The notes beneath the pieces were generated by a model, which was given only the letters and a program-made list of their open reading frames with translations, did no database searches and was not told where the DNA came from. Made by a program: the position numbers and the translations under genes. Below, piece after piece: positions 53,821-63,707 of a stretch of DNA of 64,000 bases; position 1 is the stretch's first letter, and every line of letters begins with the position of its first letter. Source of the stretch: Rhodococcus qingshengii (lineage in GTDB: Bacteria > Actinomycetota > Actinomycetes > Mycobacteriales > Mycobacteriaceae). Location: positions 671,626 to 735,625 of the forward strand of contig NZ_JAJNCL010000002.1 of the NCBI RefSeq assembly GCF_021025955.1, given 5' to 3'.

Positions 53821-55443
53821 TCACTGTTGCTGCTGCTGTTGTTGTGAGGTACTCAGCTCCGGCCCCTGCACCGGTTCCGCGGATTCCGGAGGCTCGGACA
53901 CCAACTCCTCGCCGGACAGCTCCGGGTCCTCGTGTGAGGTGCGGCTCGCGAGCACCCATGTGTCCTTGCTTCCGCCGCCCTGGCTGGAGTTGACCACCAG
54001 CGAACCTTCCGGAAGTGCCACCCGGGTCAGGCCGCCGGGCAACACCCACACGTCTTCGCCGTCATTGACGGCAAAGGGCCGCAAGTCCACGTGGCGCGGC
54101 GAGAGAACGTCGTCGATCTTGGTCGGCACCGTGGACAACTGCACGAGAGGCTGCGCGATCCACCCGCGCGGGTCTGCCTTGATCTTGCGGGTGATCGCGG
54201 CCAGTTCCTTGGGGCTCGCGTCGGGACCGAAGACGATTCCGTAGCCGCCGGACCCTTCCACCGGCTTGATGACCAGTTCCGCGACCCGGTCGAGGACTTG
54301 CTCGCACTCCTCGTCCAACCAACAGCGGAACGTGTCGACGTTCTGCAAGAGCGGCTTCTCACCGAGGTAGTAGTCGATGATCTGCGGAACGTAGGTGTAG
54401 ACCAGCTTGTCGTCACCGACTCCGTTGCCGACGGCACTCGAAATCACCACGTTGCCCGCCCGCGCCGCATTCAGTAGACCTGCGACGCCGAGAATCGAAT
54501 CCGGGCGGAAGTGCATCGGGTCGAGGTACTCGTCGTCGATGCGGCGATAGATGACGTCGACCTGGCGCTCACCTTCCGTCGTGCGCATGTAGACCATGTT
54601 GTCGCGGCAGAACAGGTCGCGACCTTCGACGAGTTCCACGCCCATCTGACGAGCGAGCAGCGAGTGCTCGAAATAAGCCGAGTTGGCAATACCTGGTGTG
54701 AGAACAACCACTGTCGGGTCCGCTTCGTTGAGTGCAGCACCCGCGCGCAGCGCTCTCAGCAGGTGTGTTGCGTAATCACCGACCGCCCTCACCTTGTGGG
54801 ACATGAACAGGTCGGGGAACACCCGAGTCATCGTGCGACGGTTTTCCATCACATAGGAGACGCCGGACGGGGATCGCAAGTTGTCCTCGAGAACTCGGAA
54901 CTCCCCGGCCTCGTCACGGACCAGGTCGATACCGGCGACGTGGATTCGCACACCATTGGGCGGCACGATGCCGGCCGCTTCGCGGTGGAAGTGCTCACAC
55001 GAGGTGACCAGACGGCGCGGCAGCACGTGATCGCGCAGGATTCGCTGCTCGCCGTAAATGTCCGCGAGGAACAGCTCGAGAGCCTTCACGCGCTGCTTGA
55101 TGCCCTTTTCCAGCCGAGACCACTCCTGCGCGGCAATGACCCGCGGCACCAGATCCAATGGAAACGGCCGTTCCTGCCCGGACAGCGAGAATGTCACGCC
55201 CTGGTCGATGAATGCGCGTCCGAGCGCGTCGGCACGCGCGGCGAGGTCGGCACTGCTCGTCGGCGCCAGGGCTTTGAACACGCCCTTGTACGGAGCACGC
55301 ACCGAGCCGTCGGGCTCGAACATCTCGTCGAAAGCCAACTCGTAGCGACCGATGTCTGAATATCCGTCGAACACTGCGGCGGGACGCGCTCGGGTGGTGG
55401 TCGAACCTGTTTTACTCGAACTTTTCGAAGGCGGCGGCGTCAT
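53821..55443 (-). CDS. Circularly permuted ATP-grasp protein with polyglutamine tail
   Basis: A 540-residue member of the circularly permuted type 2 ATP-grasp family (DUF404/DUF407). Motifs include VFDGYSDIGRYELAFDEMFE, RVLEDNLRSPSGVSYVMENR and VIKPVEGSGGYGIVFGP. It is probably an amide-bond ligase working with the alpha-E and transglutaminase proteins. The ATG at 55441-55443 is chosen because upstream codons lack family similarity. The last seven codons before the stop are all Gln (CAA/CAG run at 53824-53844), an unusual tail. Confidence 0.9.
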   Translation of the reverse strand: MTPPPSKSSSKTGSTTTRARPAAVFDGYSDIGRYELAFDEMFEPDGSVRAPYKGVFKALAPTSSADLAARADALGRAFIDQGVTFSLSGQERPFPLDLVPRVIAAQEWSRLEKGIKQRVKALELFLADIYGEQRILRDHVLPRRLVTSCEHFHREAAGIVPPNGVRIHVAGIDLVRDEAGEFRVLEDNLRSPSGVSYVMENRRTMTRVFPDLFMSHKVRAVGDYATHLLRALRAGAALNEADPTVVVLTPGIANSAYFEHSLLARQMGVELVEGRDLFCRDNMVYMRTTEGERQVDVIYRRIDDEYLDPMHFRPDSILGVAGLLNAARAGNVVISSAVGNGVGDDKLVYTYVPQIIDYYLGEKPLLQNVDTFRCWLDEECEQVLDRVAELVIKPVEGSGGYGIVFGPDASPKELAAITRKIKADPRGWIAQPLVQLSTVPTKIDDVLSPRHVDLRPFAVNDGEDVWVLPGGLTRVALPEGSLVVNSSQGGGSKDTWVLASRTSHEDPELSGEELVSEPPESAEPVQGPELSTSQQQQQQQ

Positions 55444-55538
55444 AGGGCAACATGCTGCTACAAGTGCGGCTATTCGGCAGCGCGGCGAGAGTTCGGGCGC
55501 TCGGTGTACCCTTCTCGACAGACGCAACGTGCGACGGT

Positions 55539-55568
55539 TTGGGTTCTTGGGCCCTCGGCTGGTAATCT
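55539..55568 (+). promoter_or_regulatory. Candidate rpsT promoter
   Basis: TTGGGT (55539-55544) and TAATCT (55563-55568), separated by 18 bp, resemble -35 and -10 hexamers. They lie about 73 bp upstream of the rpsT start, in the divergent region shared with the ATP-grasp gene. Confidence 0.5.
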
Positions 55569-55640
55569 TGCCAGTCGGTGCATCACTGCGCCCACAGCTT
55601 TCTCGACCGTAACCAGCTAAAGACGACAAGGATTTTACGC

Positions 55641-55901
55641 GTGGCCAACATCAAGTCCCAGGTGAAGCGAATCCGTACCAACGAGGCGGCCCGACTCCGT
55701 AACCAGTCGGTGAAGTCCTCGCTGCGTACCGCGATCCGTTCATTCCGCGAGGCTGCGGCAGCCGGTGACAAGGACAAGGCCAACGAGCTCCTCGTCTCCA
55801 CCAGCCGCAAGCTCGACAAGGCAGCCAGCAAGGGCGTCATTCACGCCAACCAGGCTGCCAACAAGAAGTCTGCACTCTCGCAGGCTGCCAACAAGCTCTG
55901 A
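55641..55901 (+). CDS. rpsT: 30S ribosomal protein S20
   Basis: An 86-residue basic ribosomal protein starting with GTG at 55641: [20 protein letters not shown], then [17 protein letters not shown], the S20 signature. Monocistronic, with its own promoter-like element and a good intrinsic terminator. It is divergent from the ATP-grasp operon, as in mycobacteria. Confidence 0.96.
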   Translation: MANIKSQVKRIRTNEAARLRNQSVKSSLRTAIRSFREAAAAGDKDKANELLVSTSRKLDKAASKGVIHANQAANKKSALSQAANKL

Positions 55902-55943
55902 CGTTTCCACTGTGACGGTTCGCCGTCATACTGGTTCGTCTCG

Positions 55944-55978
55944 ATAGCCGCCAGGTCGAAAGACCAGGCGGCTATTTT
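55944..55978 (+). terminator. Intrinsic terminator of rpsT
   Basis: ATAGCCGCC (55944-55952) pairs with GGCGGCTAT (55967-55975). Inside it GGTC-GAAA-GACC adds a 4-bp stem with a GAAA tetraloop. TTTTG follows. This is a textbook rho-independent terminator 43 bp after the rpsT stop. Confidence 0.9.
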
Positions 55979-56056
55979 GCGTCTTCAATCGGATCAGTGC
56001 GAAGACCCGCCATCCATGTCTTGCACCGAATATGTGGACCGGGCTGCAACCATCTG

Positions 56057-56662
56057 ATGATGGCGGTCAACGGGCACGGGAGACGCCCTCGCAGCTGGTT
56101 GTTCACGACTGTCTTCTGGGCGGTCGTCGCTTTCGGCGTATTGGCCGCCCTGGGAATCCCTCGTTGGTGGGAATCATCGACGGTTGCAGTCGTCGGAGGT
56201 GCCGCAAGCTACGGATGGTGGAGGCGCAGGCAACGTAGCGAATTCCGGATCTTCCTCGGCGTGATGTGTTCACTCGTTGCGGTTCTGGCGTTTCTCGCCG
56301 TTGGACGAGCGCTTCTCACCACCGTGAAGGTGCCGGTGGACAGCGTCGGCCAAGAAACAATTGTCTGCGGCAGTGTGGTGAATCCGGTGCCGCACGACTC
56401 ACTACGAGTGACCGACATCAGAACAGGTGAACCAACGACACGGCCTCAGGCCATTCCGCACACTCAGTTGGAACAAGCCTGCGTGAAACGCCTCGACTAC
56501 CGGGCGGGTGAGGCCGCGGCCGCCACTGTCATCGGACTCCTTCTGGCCGGCCGCGCAGTAGGCCACGTTGTTCTCAGTTCTTCCGCAACGCACACACTTT
56601 CCGCACTGCCATCTCCAGGGCAAAGGACGAGTCGACTGCGGCGCCCTTCACGTCGGCGTTGA
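56057..56662 (+). CDS. Hypothetical membrane protein
   Basis: A 201-residue protein with three to four hydrophobic segments: WLFTTVFWAVVAFGVLAALG, STVAVVGGAASYGWW, FLGVMCSLVAVLAFLAVG and AAATVIGLLLAGRAVGHVVL. An ATG pair at 56057/56060 is the likely start. The final about 30 codons, rich in Arg and Ser, overlap the 3' end of holA on the opposite strand by 89 bp. The gene may originally have ended earlier. No family is recognised. Confidence 0.55.
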   Translation: MMAVNGHGRRPRSWLFTTVFWAVVAFGVLAALGIPRWWESSTVAVVGGAASYGWWRRRQRSEFRIFLGVMCSLVAVLAFLAVGRALLTTVKVPVDSVGQETIVCGSVVNPVPHDSLRVTDIRTGEPTTRPQAIPHTQLEQACVKRLDYRAGEAAAATVIGLLLAGRAVGHVVLSSSATHTLSALPSPGQRTSRLRRPSRRR

Positions 56663-57551
56663 GGGCGGCGACGATCTGCATCGCAGCGCCGATCGACGTG
56701 GGATCCCAGCCGCCGACCTCCTTGATCGCCTTCTTGACCTTCCACGGCGGCATTCCGAGATCCGACGCCAACCGGAACGGGTCACCGCCCCGTGCAAACG
56801 GGCCGACCTTCGCGATCGTGTGGACTGCGTCGGCGAGGGCATCCGCGAGCAGAACATGGGCTGTTCCGATCTGATCGGCCCACCGGAGTGCCTCGAGTGC
56901 ACCCCGGGTATCACCGACGATGACCTTGTCGGCCACGTCGAAGCCGGAGACCTCGGCCTTCCCCGAGTAGTACTTGTGGACCGCTTCGACGTCGATCTTG
57001 CCGCCGGTATCCGCCGCCAATTGTGAGCAGGCCGATGCCAGTTCACGGAGGTTGGAGCCGACACTTTCGATCATCGCGGCGATCGCATCTGGCGCAACCC
57101 TGACGTCTGCGGTCCGGAACTCACCGCGAACGAAGTCGACAAGCTGGCTCTTGTTCAGTTTTCCGCAGCTGTGCACCGTCGCGCCGAGCTTCTCGAGCGC
57201 CGGCGCCAACGCCTTCGCGCGACCACCGCCCGAGTGCACGACGATCAGAACGACACCTTCCGCAGGCTCACGCGCAGCCTCGAGAACAAGAGCTACGGCA
57301 TCCTTGCCTGCTTCTGCAGCCGATTCCAAGACGATCACACGATCTTCGGCAAAAAGAGAGGGGCTCAGCAGCTCAGCCAACTCAGGAGCATTGGTGTCGC
57401 CCGCACGCATCTTCGTCACCGGGAGATCCGAAATACCCTGGCCGCGATCACCGCGGACGGCTCTGATGAGCTGCGACACCGTGCGGTCGATGAGGAACTC
57501 GTCGTCCCCCAGAACAAGATGCAGCGGATCAACTCCAGACGGATTACTCAC
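56574..57551 (-). CDS. holA: DNA polymerase III subunit delta
   Basis: A 325-residue clamp-loader subunit. The N-terminal LHLVLGDDEFLIDRTVSQLI, the central FDVADKVIVGDTRGALEALRWA and the C-terminal AAALNADVKGAAVDSSFALE match actinobacterial HolA. Its start overlaps the comEC stop (ATGA). Adjacent to comEC and comEA, as in mycobacteria and many other bacteria. Confidence 0.93.
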   Translation of the reverse strand: MSNPSGVDPLHLVLGDDEFLIDRTVSQLIRAVRGDRGQGISDLPVTKMRAGDTNAPELAELLSPSLFAEDRVIVLESAAEAGKDAVALVLEAAREPAEGVVLIVVHSGGGRAKALAPALEKLGATVHSCGKLNKSQLVDFVRGEFRTADVRVAPDAIAAMIESVGSNLRELASACSQLAADTGGKIDVEAVHKYYSGKAEVSGFDVADKVIVGDTRGALEALRWADQIGTAHVLLADALADAVHTIAKVGPFARGGDPFRLASDLGMPPWKVKKAIKEVGGWDPTSIGAAMQIVAALNADVKGAAVDSSFALEMAVRKVCALRKN

Positions 57552-59907
57552 CCGAAGATGGTCCCACGAGGAACCGACACGATCGACACAGACCCGCCGC
57601 CCCCGCCGTACACCGCGACAGTGCCGTCGACGTCCGTCCGAACCACCGCCCCGCCCAACGAATCCAGTTCGTCGAGAACCTCAGCATTCGGGTGTCCGAA
57701 ACTGTTGCCGGCGCCGACGCTGATCATCGTCAACCTCGGACGCACCGCTTCCAGAAATGCCGACGACGTGGTCCGGGAACCGTGATGGGGCAGCTTCAAC
57801 ACTTCCGCCTTCACGTCCGTTCCCGATCGGAGAATAGCCTCCTCCCCCGCAACTTCGGCGTCACCCGTCAACAGAATTCGACCCGCCTCCGTGTGCGCCA
57901 TCACCACCAGCGACTGATCGTTGGCAGCATCCGCGGCGTCGACGGAATCGCGGGGCTCTGGAACCAACGGTCCGAGAACCTCCATGTTCACCGATCCCAA
58001 TGTCAGCTCTGCACCCGCCCGCAACGAGACGACCGGAATGTCGTGAGAATCGGCAGCACTCTTGACCGATCGAAAACCCGACTCCGGCAACAACATCGAA
58101 CCCACCCCTATCGCGGTGACCGAACGCCCACCCAGAACTGCTTCCAATCCTCCGATGTGATCGGCGTGAAAGTGACTGATCACGAGCAACGCGATGTCGC
58201 TGACACCCAACATGTTCAGACAACGATCCATCGAAGTGGGATCAGGACCGACATCGATGACAACTGCTCTGTCGTCGCCGGTCGCGAGCACGAGACCGTC
58301 CCCTTGACCGACGTCGCACATGACCACTACCCACCCCGGAGCAATACGACCACCCCCGAACACGTGTTGAAAGATCAGGGCCAGAACGACACCCAGCACG
58401 AGAACGCCGACCACCAGCCGCGAAATCCGATTCCACAGCGCCAGCGCTACGGCCAGTAAGACGCCCGCGATGACAAGAGCACCGATCATTCCTGCCGGTA
58501 CCGCCACCGACGCTCCCGGAAGTGACGCGGTCCACTCGGACACGTACAGCAGCCACCCCATCGGAGGCCGGACGAGCGGAGCAATGAACACGGCAATCGA
58601 TGGACTGATAAGCGCGCACAGGGCAATCACCGCACCGAACACCGTGATAATTCCGATCACGGGAGCTACTGCCATGTTCGCGGCAATCGTGACGACACTG
58701 AATGTTCCCGCCATGGCGCCCACCAACGGTGCAGTCACGACAAACGCGGCACTGGAGACGGCTGTCATCTCCGCGAGCCATCGAGGCCAACCTCGTCGAT
58801 GGAGGACATCCACCCACACGGGGGCAATGATCACCAGTGCACCCGTGGCCGTGGTCGACAGCGCAAATCCCCAGTCGACGGCAAGCTCGGGCATCACGAC
58901 AACCAGAACGATGACGGCGGCGGCAAGAGCAGGCAGCGCCTGTTTACGACGACCGACGACCAAGCTGAGCAGGGCGATCAGGCCCATCACCGACGCACGC
59001 AGAACACTCGGCGACGGCCTCGCGACGACAACAAATGCAACGAGGGCCATCAGTGCCAAGACGGCCCCGACCCGCGGACTCAGCGCCGCTGCTCTGACCA
59101 ACAGCAAAACGGCCCCGAGCAGAATGCTGATGTTGGCGCCGGATACCGCGGTGAGATGGGAAAGCCCGGCAACGGTGAAGTTGTCCTTCACCACCGGAGA
59201 CAGCGCCGACGTGTCTCCGACGACGAGGCCAGGCAGCAGACCTGCCTGATCCGGCGGGAGCGCAGCCGAGCACGCAGCGGCGAAACGAGTGCGCACCACG
59301 CTCGCCCATCGCTGGTACCAGGGCACGTCTCCCACCGCGACTGGAGGCCCTTCGGATGTGATCACGGCGAGCGTGGAATCGCTACGCCAAGGCTGACTCG
59401 CCCGGCCGCGAACCGTGAGGCTCTGCCCTGGAACAACTTCGAGCCACGACGAACTGGGTGCCCGGATGGTGACCAAGCCGCCACCGGAGTACCTGTGGTT
59501 ATGTGAAGCCACAGAATTGCGGTTGCCCTGAAGAAGACCTGCCCTTGACCCGCCGCGCCGGCGACCACGTGCGGATCCTCAGTGGGTTCCACTTCGACAC
59601 TCACCCAGGCTCCTTCGAGGCCAGCTCGGGTCAGTGGGTGACTCTCCGCCTCGAACGCCCGCCATCCGCTGACGACACTGCATCCGGCACCGAATAGTAA
59701 TGCCGCCAACATGATTCGTGACCACCCTGCAGATGTCCGGCGCACAACCACGTAGCTGAGGATTGCCGCTGGAACCGCACATGCCACTGCCAGTACCCAC
59801 GCAGTGGTCGCACCGTACGAGATCCCCACCGCGCTGCTCCCCCACACTGCGACGGCCGACAGAAGCAGTCGAGCGTCGAGGACCGGCGAGGCTTCCGGTT
59901 CGTTCAC
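57548..59907 (-). pseudogene. comEC: ComEC/Rec2 DNA-uptake channel, split by a frameshift
   Basis: The N-terminal part (GTG at 59905-59907, overlapping the comEA stop) has membrane helices and runs to GQVFFRATAI in one frame. The rest (SHNHRYSGGGLVTIRAP, the competence domain LTAVSGANISILLGAVLL, and the metallo-beta-lactamase motif SHFHADHIGG) continues in the next frame from about 59512. A single missing base near 59510-59520 (CTGTGG region) accounts for it. With one base restored the protein would be about 786 residues and otherwise intact. This is either a recent mutation or a sequence error. ComEC normally carries single-stranded DNA across the membrane. Confidence 0.8.
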
Positions 59908-60791
59908 ACCGACACCAGCACTCGAAGCTTCGCCAACCTTGCCGGGCCGATCCCGTCGACTTCCCCCAATTGTTCTATGTCCGTGAATTTTCCGTTGGAA
60001 GTGCGCCAGGAGACGATCGCCGCAGCCGTTACCGGCCCTACCCCGGGAAGATCGTCCAGTTCGGCCTCGGTGGCGGTATTGAGGTTCACCAACCCAGTCC
60101 CACCGGACTCCCCCGCAGCGGCCGGGCTGGCCCCTCCTGCAGTGGTACTCGAACTCGCTGAAACACCACCGGACTGATCGGCCGCACCCACCACGATCTG
60201 ATCACCATCGGCAAGCTTCTGAGCCAGGTTCAGGCCCACCGTCTCCGCGCCGTCGAGCAGGCCGCCTGCCGCGGCGAGCGCGTCGGCGATGCGCGAGCCC
60301 GGAGGTAGGTTGACAAGCCCCGGCGTGCGCACGAGTCCGACGACACTGACCACCAGAGCCTGAGGCGGCTGCTCTGGTACGACGCCGGTAGGTACGGGAC
60401 CGACTGATTCACCATCGTCAGCAGCGACATTCTGCGCCGTGACATTCTGGGGCGAGGGCAACAGTGGGACCGCCTGCATACTCGGAGAATCCCACCACAC
60501 GGCGAACAAGCCGATCGCCGTGGCCAGAACTGCAACGATCGCCAACACCCCGGTCGCCGATCGGCTCGGGCGCCAACGTGTTCCGCGCCAACGCTCGGGC
60601 AGCCGATCGAACCTAGAGGCGTCGGGTTGAGCTTCGCATTCGTCCGCGTCGTAGTCCTGAAGCCACTCAGGGGATCTCTCGAAAGACGCTGAATCCTCGA
60701 AGTCGTCGACGTCCTCATGTCGCCGCCTGTAGTTGCCGTCCATCGCCGCGAGGCGATCACGCGCCCGCTCGCGCTCCTCGCTGATCCTCAT
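59904..60791 (-). CDS. comEA: ComEA helix-hairpin-helix DNA-binding protein
   Basis: A 295-residue membrane-anchored DNA receptor. A charged cytosolic N-terminus of about 75 residues precedes one membrane helix (TGVLAIVAVLATAIGLFAVW), then a SLBB domain (VVSVVGLVRTPGLVNLPPGS) and a C-terminal HhH pair (VNLNTATEAELDDLPGVG, DIEQLGEVDGIGPARLAKL). An ATG at 60789-60791 is preferred over one 16 codons upstream. Confidence 0.92.
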   Translation of the reverse strand: MRISEERERARDRLAAMDGNYRRRHEDVDDFEDSASFERSPEWLQDYDADECEAQPDASRFDRLPERWRGTRWRPSRSATGVLAIVAVLATAIGLFAVWWDSPSMQAVPLLPSPQNVTAQNVAADDGESVGPVPTGVVPEQPPQALVVSVVGLVRTPGLVNLPPGSRIADALAAAGGLLDGAETVGLNLAQKLADGDQIVVGAADQSGGVSASSSTTAGGASPAAAGESGGTGLVNLNTATEAELDDLPGVGPVTAAAIVSWRTSNGKFTDIEQLGEVDGIGPARLAKLRVLVSV

Positions 60792-60872
60792 GACTGGACG
60801 ATAACGAGAGACCTCGCCGCCAACGACGAACCATTTCAATCTGTGGAGAACTCCAGGGTTGTGGAGAAACGA

Positions 60873-61745
60873 TCAGGCGCTCGCGTCGATCGTCATGTCG
60901 ATGTCCGGTAGCGGACACACCACAACACCGATCGCGCCGACTCCGACGTGCGCTCCGATAACCGCACTGAAGTCGGTGACCACGGATTCCGCTACATCGG
61001 GAATGCGCTCGGCCAACTGTTCGGCTATCCCGTCCGCGCGCTCTCGTGCTCGCATGTGATGCACGGCTATCGCCACACGACCGAGACCGGCGCGTTCGAC
61101 TGCCGAATCCACCAAGCGTGCAAGCGCTTTGGTGGTGGTGCGTGTTTTCTCGCCGAGCACGAGCTTGCCGTCCACCAGATGCAGGATCGGCTTCATCGCC
61201 AATGCAGTACCCAGCAACGCAGCCGCGGTTCCGATTCGTCCGCCCCGGCGCAACTGATCAAGTTTGTCGACGACGATGTAGCAGCGCCCACGGCTTGCGA
61301 CGTCGACCGCCCGGCCGTACGCCTCTTCGAGTGAGGCACCCTTCTCGGCCAAGCGTGCAGCTTCGAGAGCGGGATATCCCAAACCCATTCCGGCGGACTG
61401 TGAATCGACGATCCGGACCGCGCCACCGAACTCCTGGGCAGCGACTCGTCCGGCTTCCCACGTTCCCGAGAGCTGACGTGAAATATGAATGGCGAGGACA
61501 CCGTCACCGTCGCTCATCTCCAGGGCGCGTGCGTACGCTTCGGACAACTCGGCGGGCGACGCTCCGGCCGTTGTCACTCCCGACAGATCGTTCGGCATTG
61601 CGTCGACGCCCTCACGCAAGTCGCAGCCGTCACGGAGTACATGGAGGGGAACCACCTGAATGCCACATGCGTCGGCCGACTCCTGCGGAATACAGGCGGA
61701 GGAATCCGTGACGACGACGACCGGCACTCTGCTACCCGACTTCAC
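60873..61745 (-). CDS. DegV family fatty-acid-binding protein
   Basis: A 290-residue DegV protein. [16 protein letters not shown] is the N-terminal signature, and [16 protein letters not shown] and [18 protein letters not shown] segments follow. DegV (FakB-like) proteins bind fatty acids and, in Firmicutes, present them to a kinase. No fakA-like gene is visible here. The start is GTG at 61743-61745, overlapping the octT stop by 14 bp. Confidence 0.88.
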   Translation of the reverse strand: MKSGSRVPVVVVTDSSACIPQESADACGIQVVPLHVLRDGCDLREGVDAMPNDLSGVTTAGASPAELSEAYARALEMSDGDGVLAIHISRQLSGTWEAGRVAAQEFGGAVRIVDSQSAGMGLGYPALEAARLAEKGASLEEAYGRAVDVASRGRCYIVVDKLDQLRRGGRIGTAAALLGTALAMKPILHLVDGKLVLGEKTRTTTKALARLVDSAVERAGLGRVAIAVHHMRARERADGIAEQLAERIPDVAESVVTDFSAVIGAHVGVGAIGVVVCPLPDIDMTIDASA

Positions 61746-62529
61746 TCGGCGGTGATACCAGTTCTGGCGAGACAAGTTGCGGCGAAACCACTTTCTTCGA
61801 CTCGGCCCCGCGGATCGCGGCAATCATCGCGCGGGCTACGCCGACGTGACCGTCCCAACCCCAGTGGATACCGTCGGGATTTCCGTTCTCGGAAAAGACG
61901 TTGTCTCGCACTGCATCCGCGAGGTCGACCACGGGAACGTCTTTCTCCGTTGCCCACTCGGTAATCGCGGACACCGCGGCCGGCCGACCCGCGTGCACGC
62001 TCGCGTAGGCATCGCTGCGGTGCACGGATGGCAGGGTCGCGATCATCGGCAGTTCCGGCCGCATGTACTCCAACGCGTTTCGCGAGCTTTCCAGATACTC
62101 GACGCTCAGCTTGGGAGGAAGGGCGACCGGGCGGCCCAGAGGTGCAAGCCGCGGCTGCAGCCACTGATAGCCCTCGCGCACCACGCGTCGAAGCGCCGGA
62201 GGACGAACGTAGCGGATGGTCTCGCGGAGCGCGGTAGGCAATGGGGACGGCAGCGAGTCCATACCGCCGACCGCGAACACGACGGCGCCGGCCCGCGGCA
62301 CCGCCGCCCACACACGAGGATCCTGAGTCAGTGCCCACCACGCGTCGCGGCACGTCCAGCCGATACGCGCGACCAACTCGACATCCCAGCCGAGTTCGTC
62401 GGCCACGATGTTGGGCCAGATGCGTGGATGATCTGCCGCGAGGCCGCCTTTGGGGCCGAAATACGACAGCGAATCCGCGAGCACGAGGAGGACGGGGCGC
62501 TGCCCGTCGGCACTTTCAGAGGACGTCAT
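61732..62529 (-). CDS. octT: SGNH-type octanoyltransferase-like protein (OctT)
   Basis: A 265-residue SGNH/GDSL-fold protein. Block I is [17 protein letters not shown] with the catalytic Ser, and GIHWGWDGH near the C terminus supplies Asp and His. In M. tuberculosis the gene in this position, between gpgP and degV, encodes the octanoyltransferase of methylglucose lipopolysaccharide synthesis. The match is by fold and synteny. ATG at 62527-62529 overlaps gpgP by 14 bp. Confidence 0.82.
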   Translation of the reverse strand: MTSSESADGQRPVLLVLADSLSYFGPKGGLAADHPRIWPNIVADELGWDVELVARIGWTCRDAWWALTQDPRVWAAVPRAGAVVFAVGGMDSLPSPLPTALRETIRYVRPPALRRVVREGYQWLQPRLAPLGRPVALPPKLSVEYLESSRNALEYMRPELPMIATLPSVHRSDAYASVHAGRPAAVSAITEWATEKDVPVVDLADAVRDNVFSENGNPDGIHWGWDGHVGVARAMIAAIRGAESKKVVSPQLVSPELVSPPSEVG

Positions 62530-63190
62530 TTGCGACACTCGCAGAAGCATTCCATACGTCGAGTCGCCACTCGATCGACTTGACGTCACCATGTCCGCTG
62601 AGTTGCACCCAACTGGTGTTTCCCAATCCGCCGAGGACGGCCCAGCGATCGATGGGCAGGTCGAGCAATGCCGCTGTCAGTGCCGCGATCAAACCTCCGT
62701 GCGCCACCAGAACCACGGGCCTCTCGGCCCAGTCCGGGTGCGTCTGGAGTAGTTCGTGAACTACGGGAAGGCTGCGATTAGCGACGTCGATTCGGCTTTC
62801 ACCGCCGGGCGGCGCCAACGTGGCATCTGCCCGCCAGGCAGATCGCACACCGGGAGTGCGCTCGTCGACGTCGTGATGGGTCAGGCCCTGCCATTCGCCC
62901 AGGTGTGTCTCACGCAGACGCGTGTCGGTGAGGACCGGAAGTCCGGCGGCATCACCGACAGCGACGGCCGTGAAGTACGCCCGACGCAGATCCGAGGACA
63001 CGATCGTCAACGGCTTGCGATCGGCGATCACCGGACCCGCACTCTTAGCCTGGGTACGCCCCAACTCCGACAGGTCGGTGTCGAGTTGCCCCTGCATCCG
63101 AGAGTCGGCGTTGTATTCGGTCTGTCCGTGACGTAGCAGGATGAGTCGGCGGACAGGGTTCGACGCCGCACTGGGCGCCGATGAAGTCAC
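62516..63190 (-). CDS. gpgP: Glucosyl-3-phosphoglycerate phosphatase-like histidine phosphatase
   Basis: A 224-residue histidine phosphatase. The phosphoacceptor motif is [12 protein letters not shown] near residue 20, with [12 protein letters not shown] and [13 protein letters not shown] completing the site. In mycobacteria this gene (GpgP) dephosphorylates glucosyl-3-phosphoglycerate, the second step in methylglucose lipopolysaccharide synthesis. GTG at 63188-63190 overlaps the rsfS stop (GTGA). The frame open further upstream is not used. Confidence 0.88.
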   Translation of the reverse strand: MTSSAPSAASNPVRRLILLRHGQTEYNADSRMQGQLDTDLSELGRTQAKSAGPVIADRKPLTIVSSDLRRAYFTAVAVGDAAGLPVLTDTRLRETHLGEWQGLTHHDVDERTPGVRSAWRADATLAPPGGESRIDVANRSLPVVHELLQTHPDWAERPVVLVAHGGLIAALTAALLDLPIDRWAVLGGLGNTSWVQLSGHGDVKSIEWRLDVWNASASVANDVL

Positions 63191-63633
63191 AGCGAGGGAT
63201 CCTGCGCGTCCGGCTCGGAAACCGTGTCGGTCTCGAACACCGTGTTGGCGTCGGCGGGGCCGGGACGGTTCTGTCCGAGACCTTCGACCTCGACCGTCGG
63301 GCAGTCCTTCCACAGGCGATCGAGAGCGTAGAAGTTGCGCTCCTCGTCGTGCTGGACGTGGACGACGATGTCGGCGTAGTCGAGCAGTGCCCAGCGGCCC
63401 TCGCGGGTGCCTTCACGACGGACAGGCTTGTGTCCGGCTTCGCGGAGGCGATCCTCGATGTTCTCGACGATCGAGTTGACCTGACGCTCGTTGGTCGCGG
63501 ACGCGATCACGAAGCAGTCCGTGATGACAAGCTGTTCGGACACATCGAGCACCACCACTTCGGTGGCCAGCTTCTCGTCGGCTGCCAGGGCCGCGATGCG
63601 TGCCATGTCGATGGCTTCGGTGTTTGCGCTCAC
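63187..63633 (-). CDS. rsfS: Ribosomal silencing factor RsfS
   Basis: A 148-residue protein that binds L14 and blocks subunit joining in starvation. The family core is VVLDVSEQLVITDCFVIASA, then EGRWALLDYADIVVHVQ and RNFYALDRLWKD. A variable acidic tail of about 35 residues follows. It is downstream of nadD, the usual partner. Confidence 0.95.
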   Translation of the reverse strand: MSANTEAIDMARIAALAADEKLATEVVVLDVSEQLVITDCFVIASATNERQVNSIVENIEDRLREAGHKPVRREGTREGRWALLDYADIVVHVQHDEERNFYALDRLWKDCPTVEVEGLGQNRPGPADANTVFETDTVSEPDAQDPSL

Positions 63634-63707
63634 TCGATGTTCTCCAGTTTCGTCTTCAGAAAATACATATTGTTCTCGGCAAGCGAGAACGTGTTTTTAG
63701 TTCTCGG

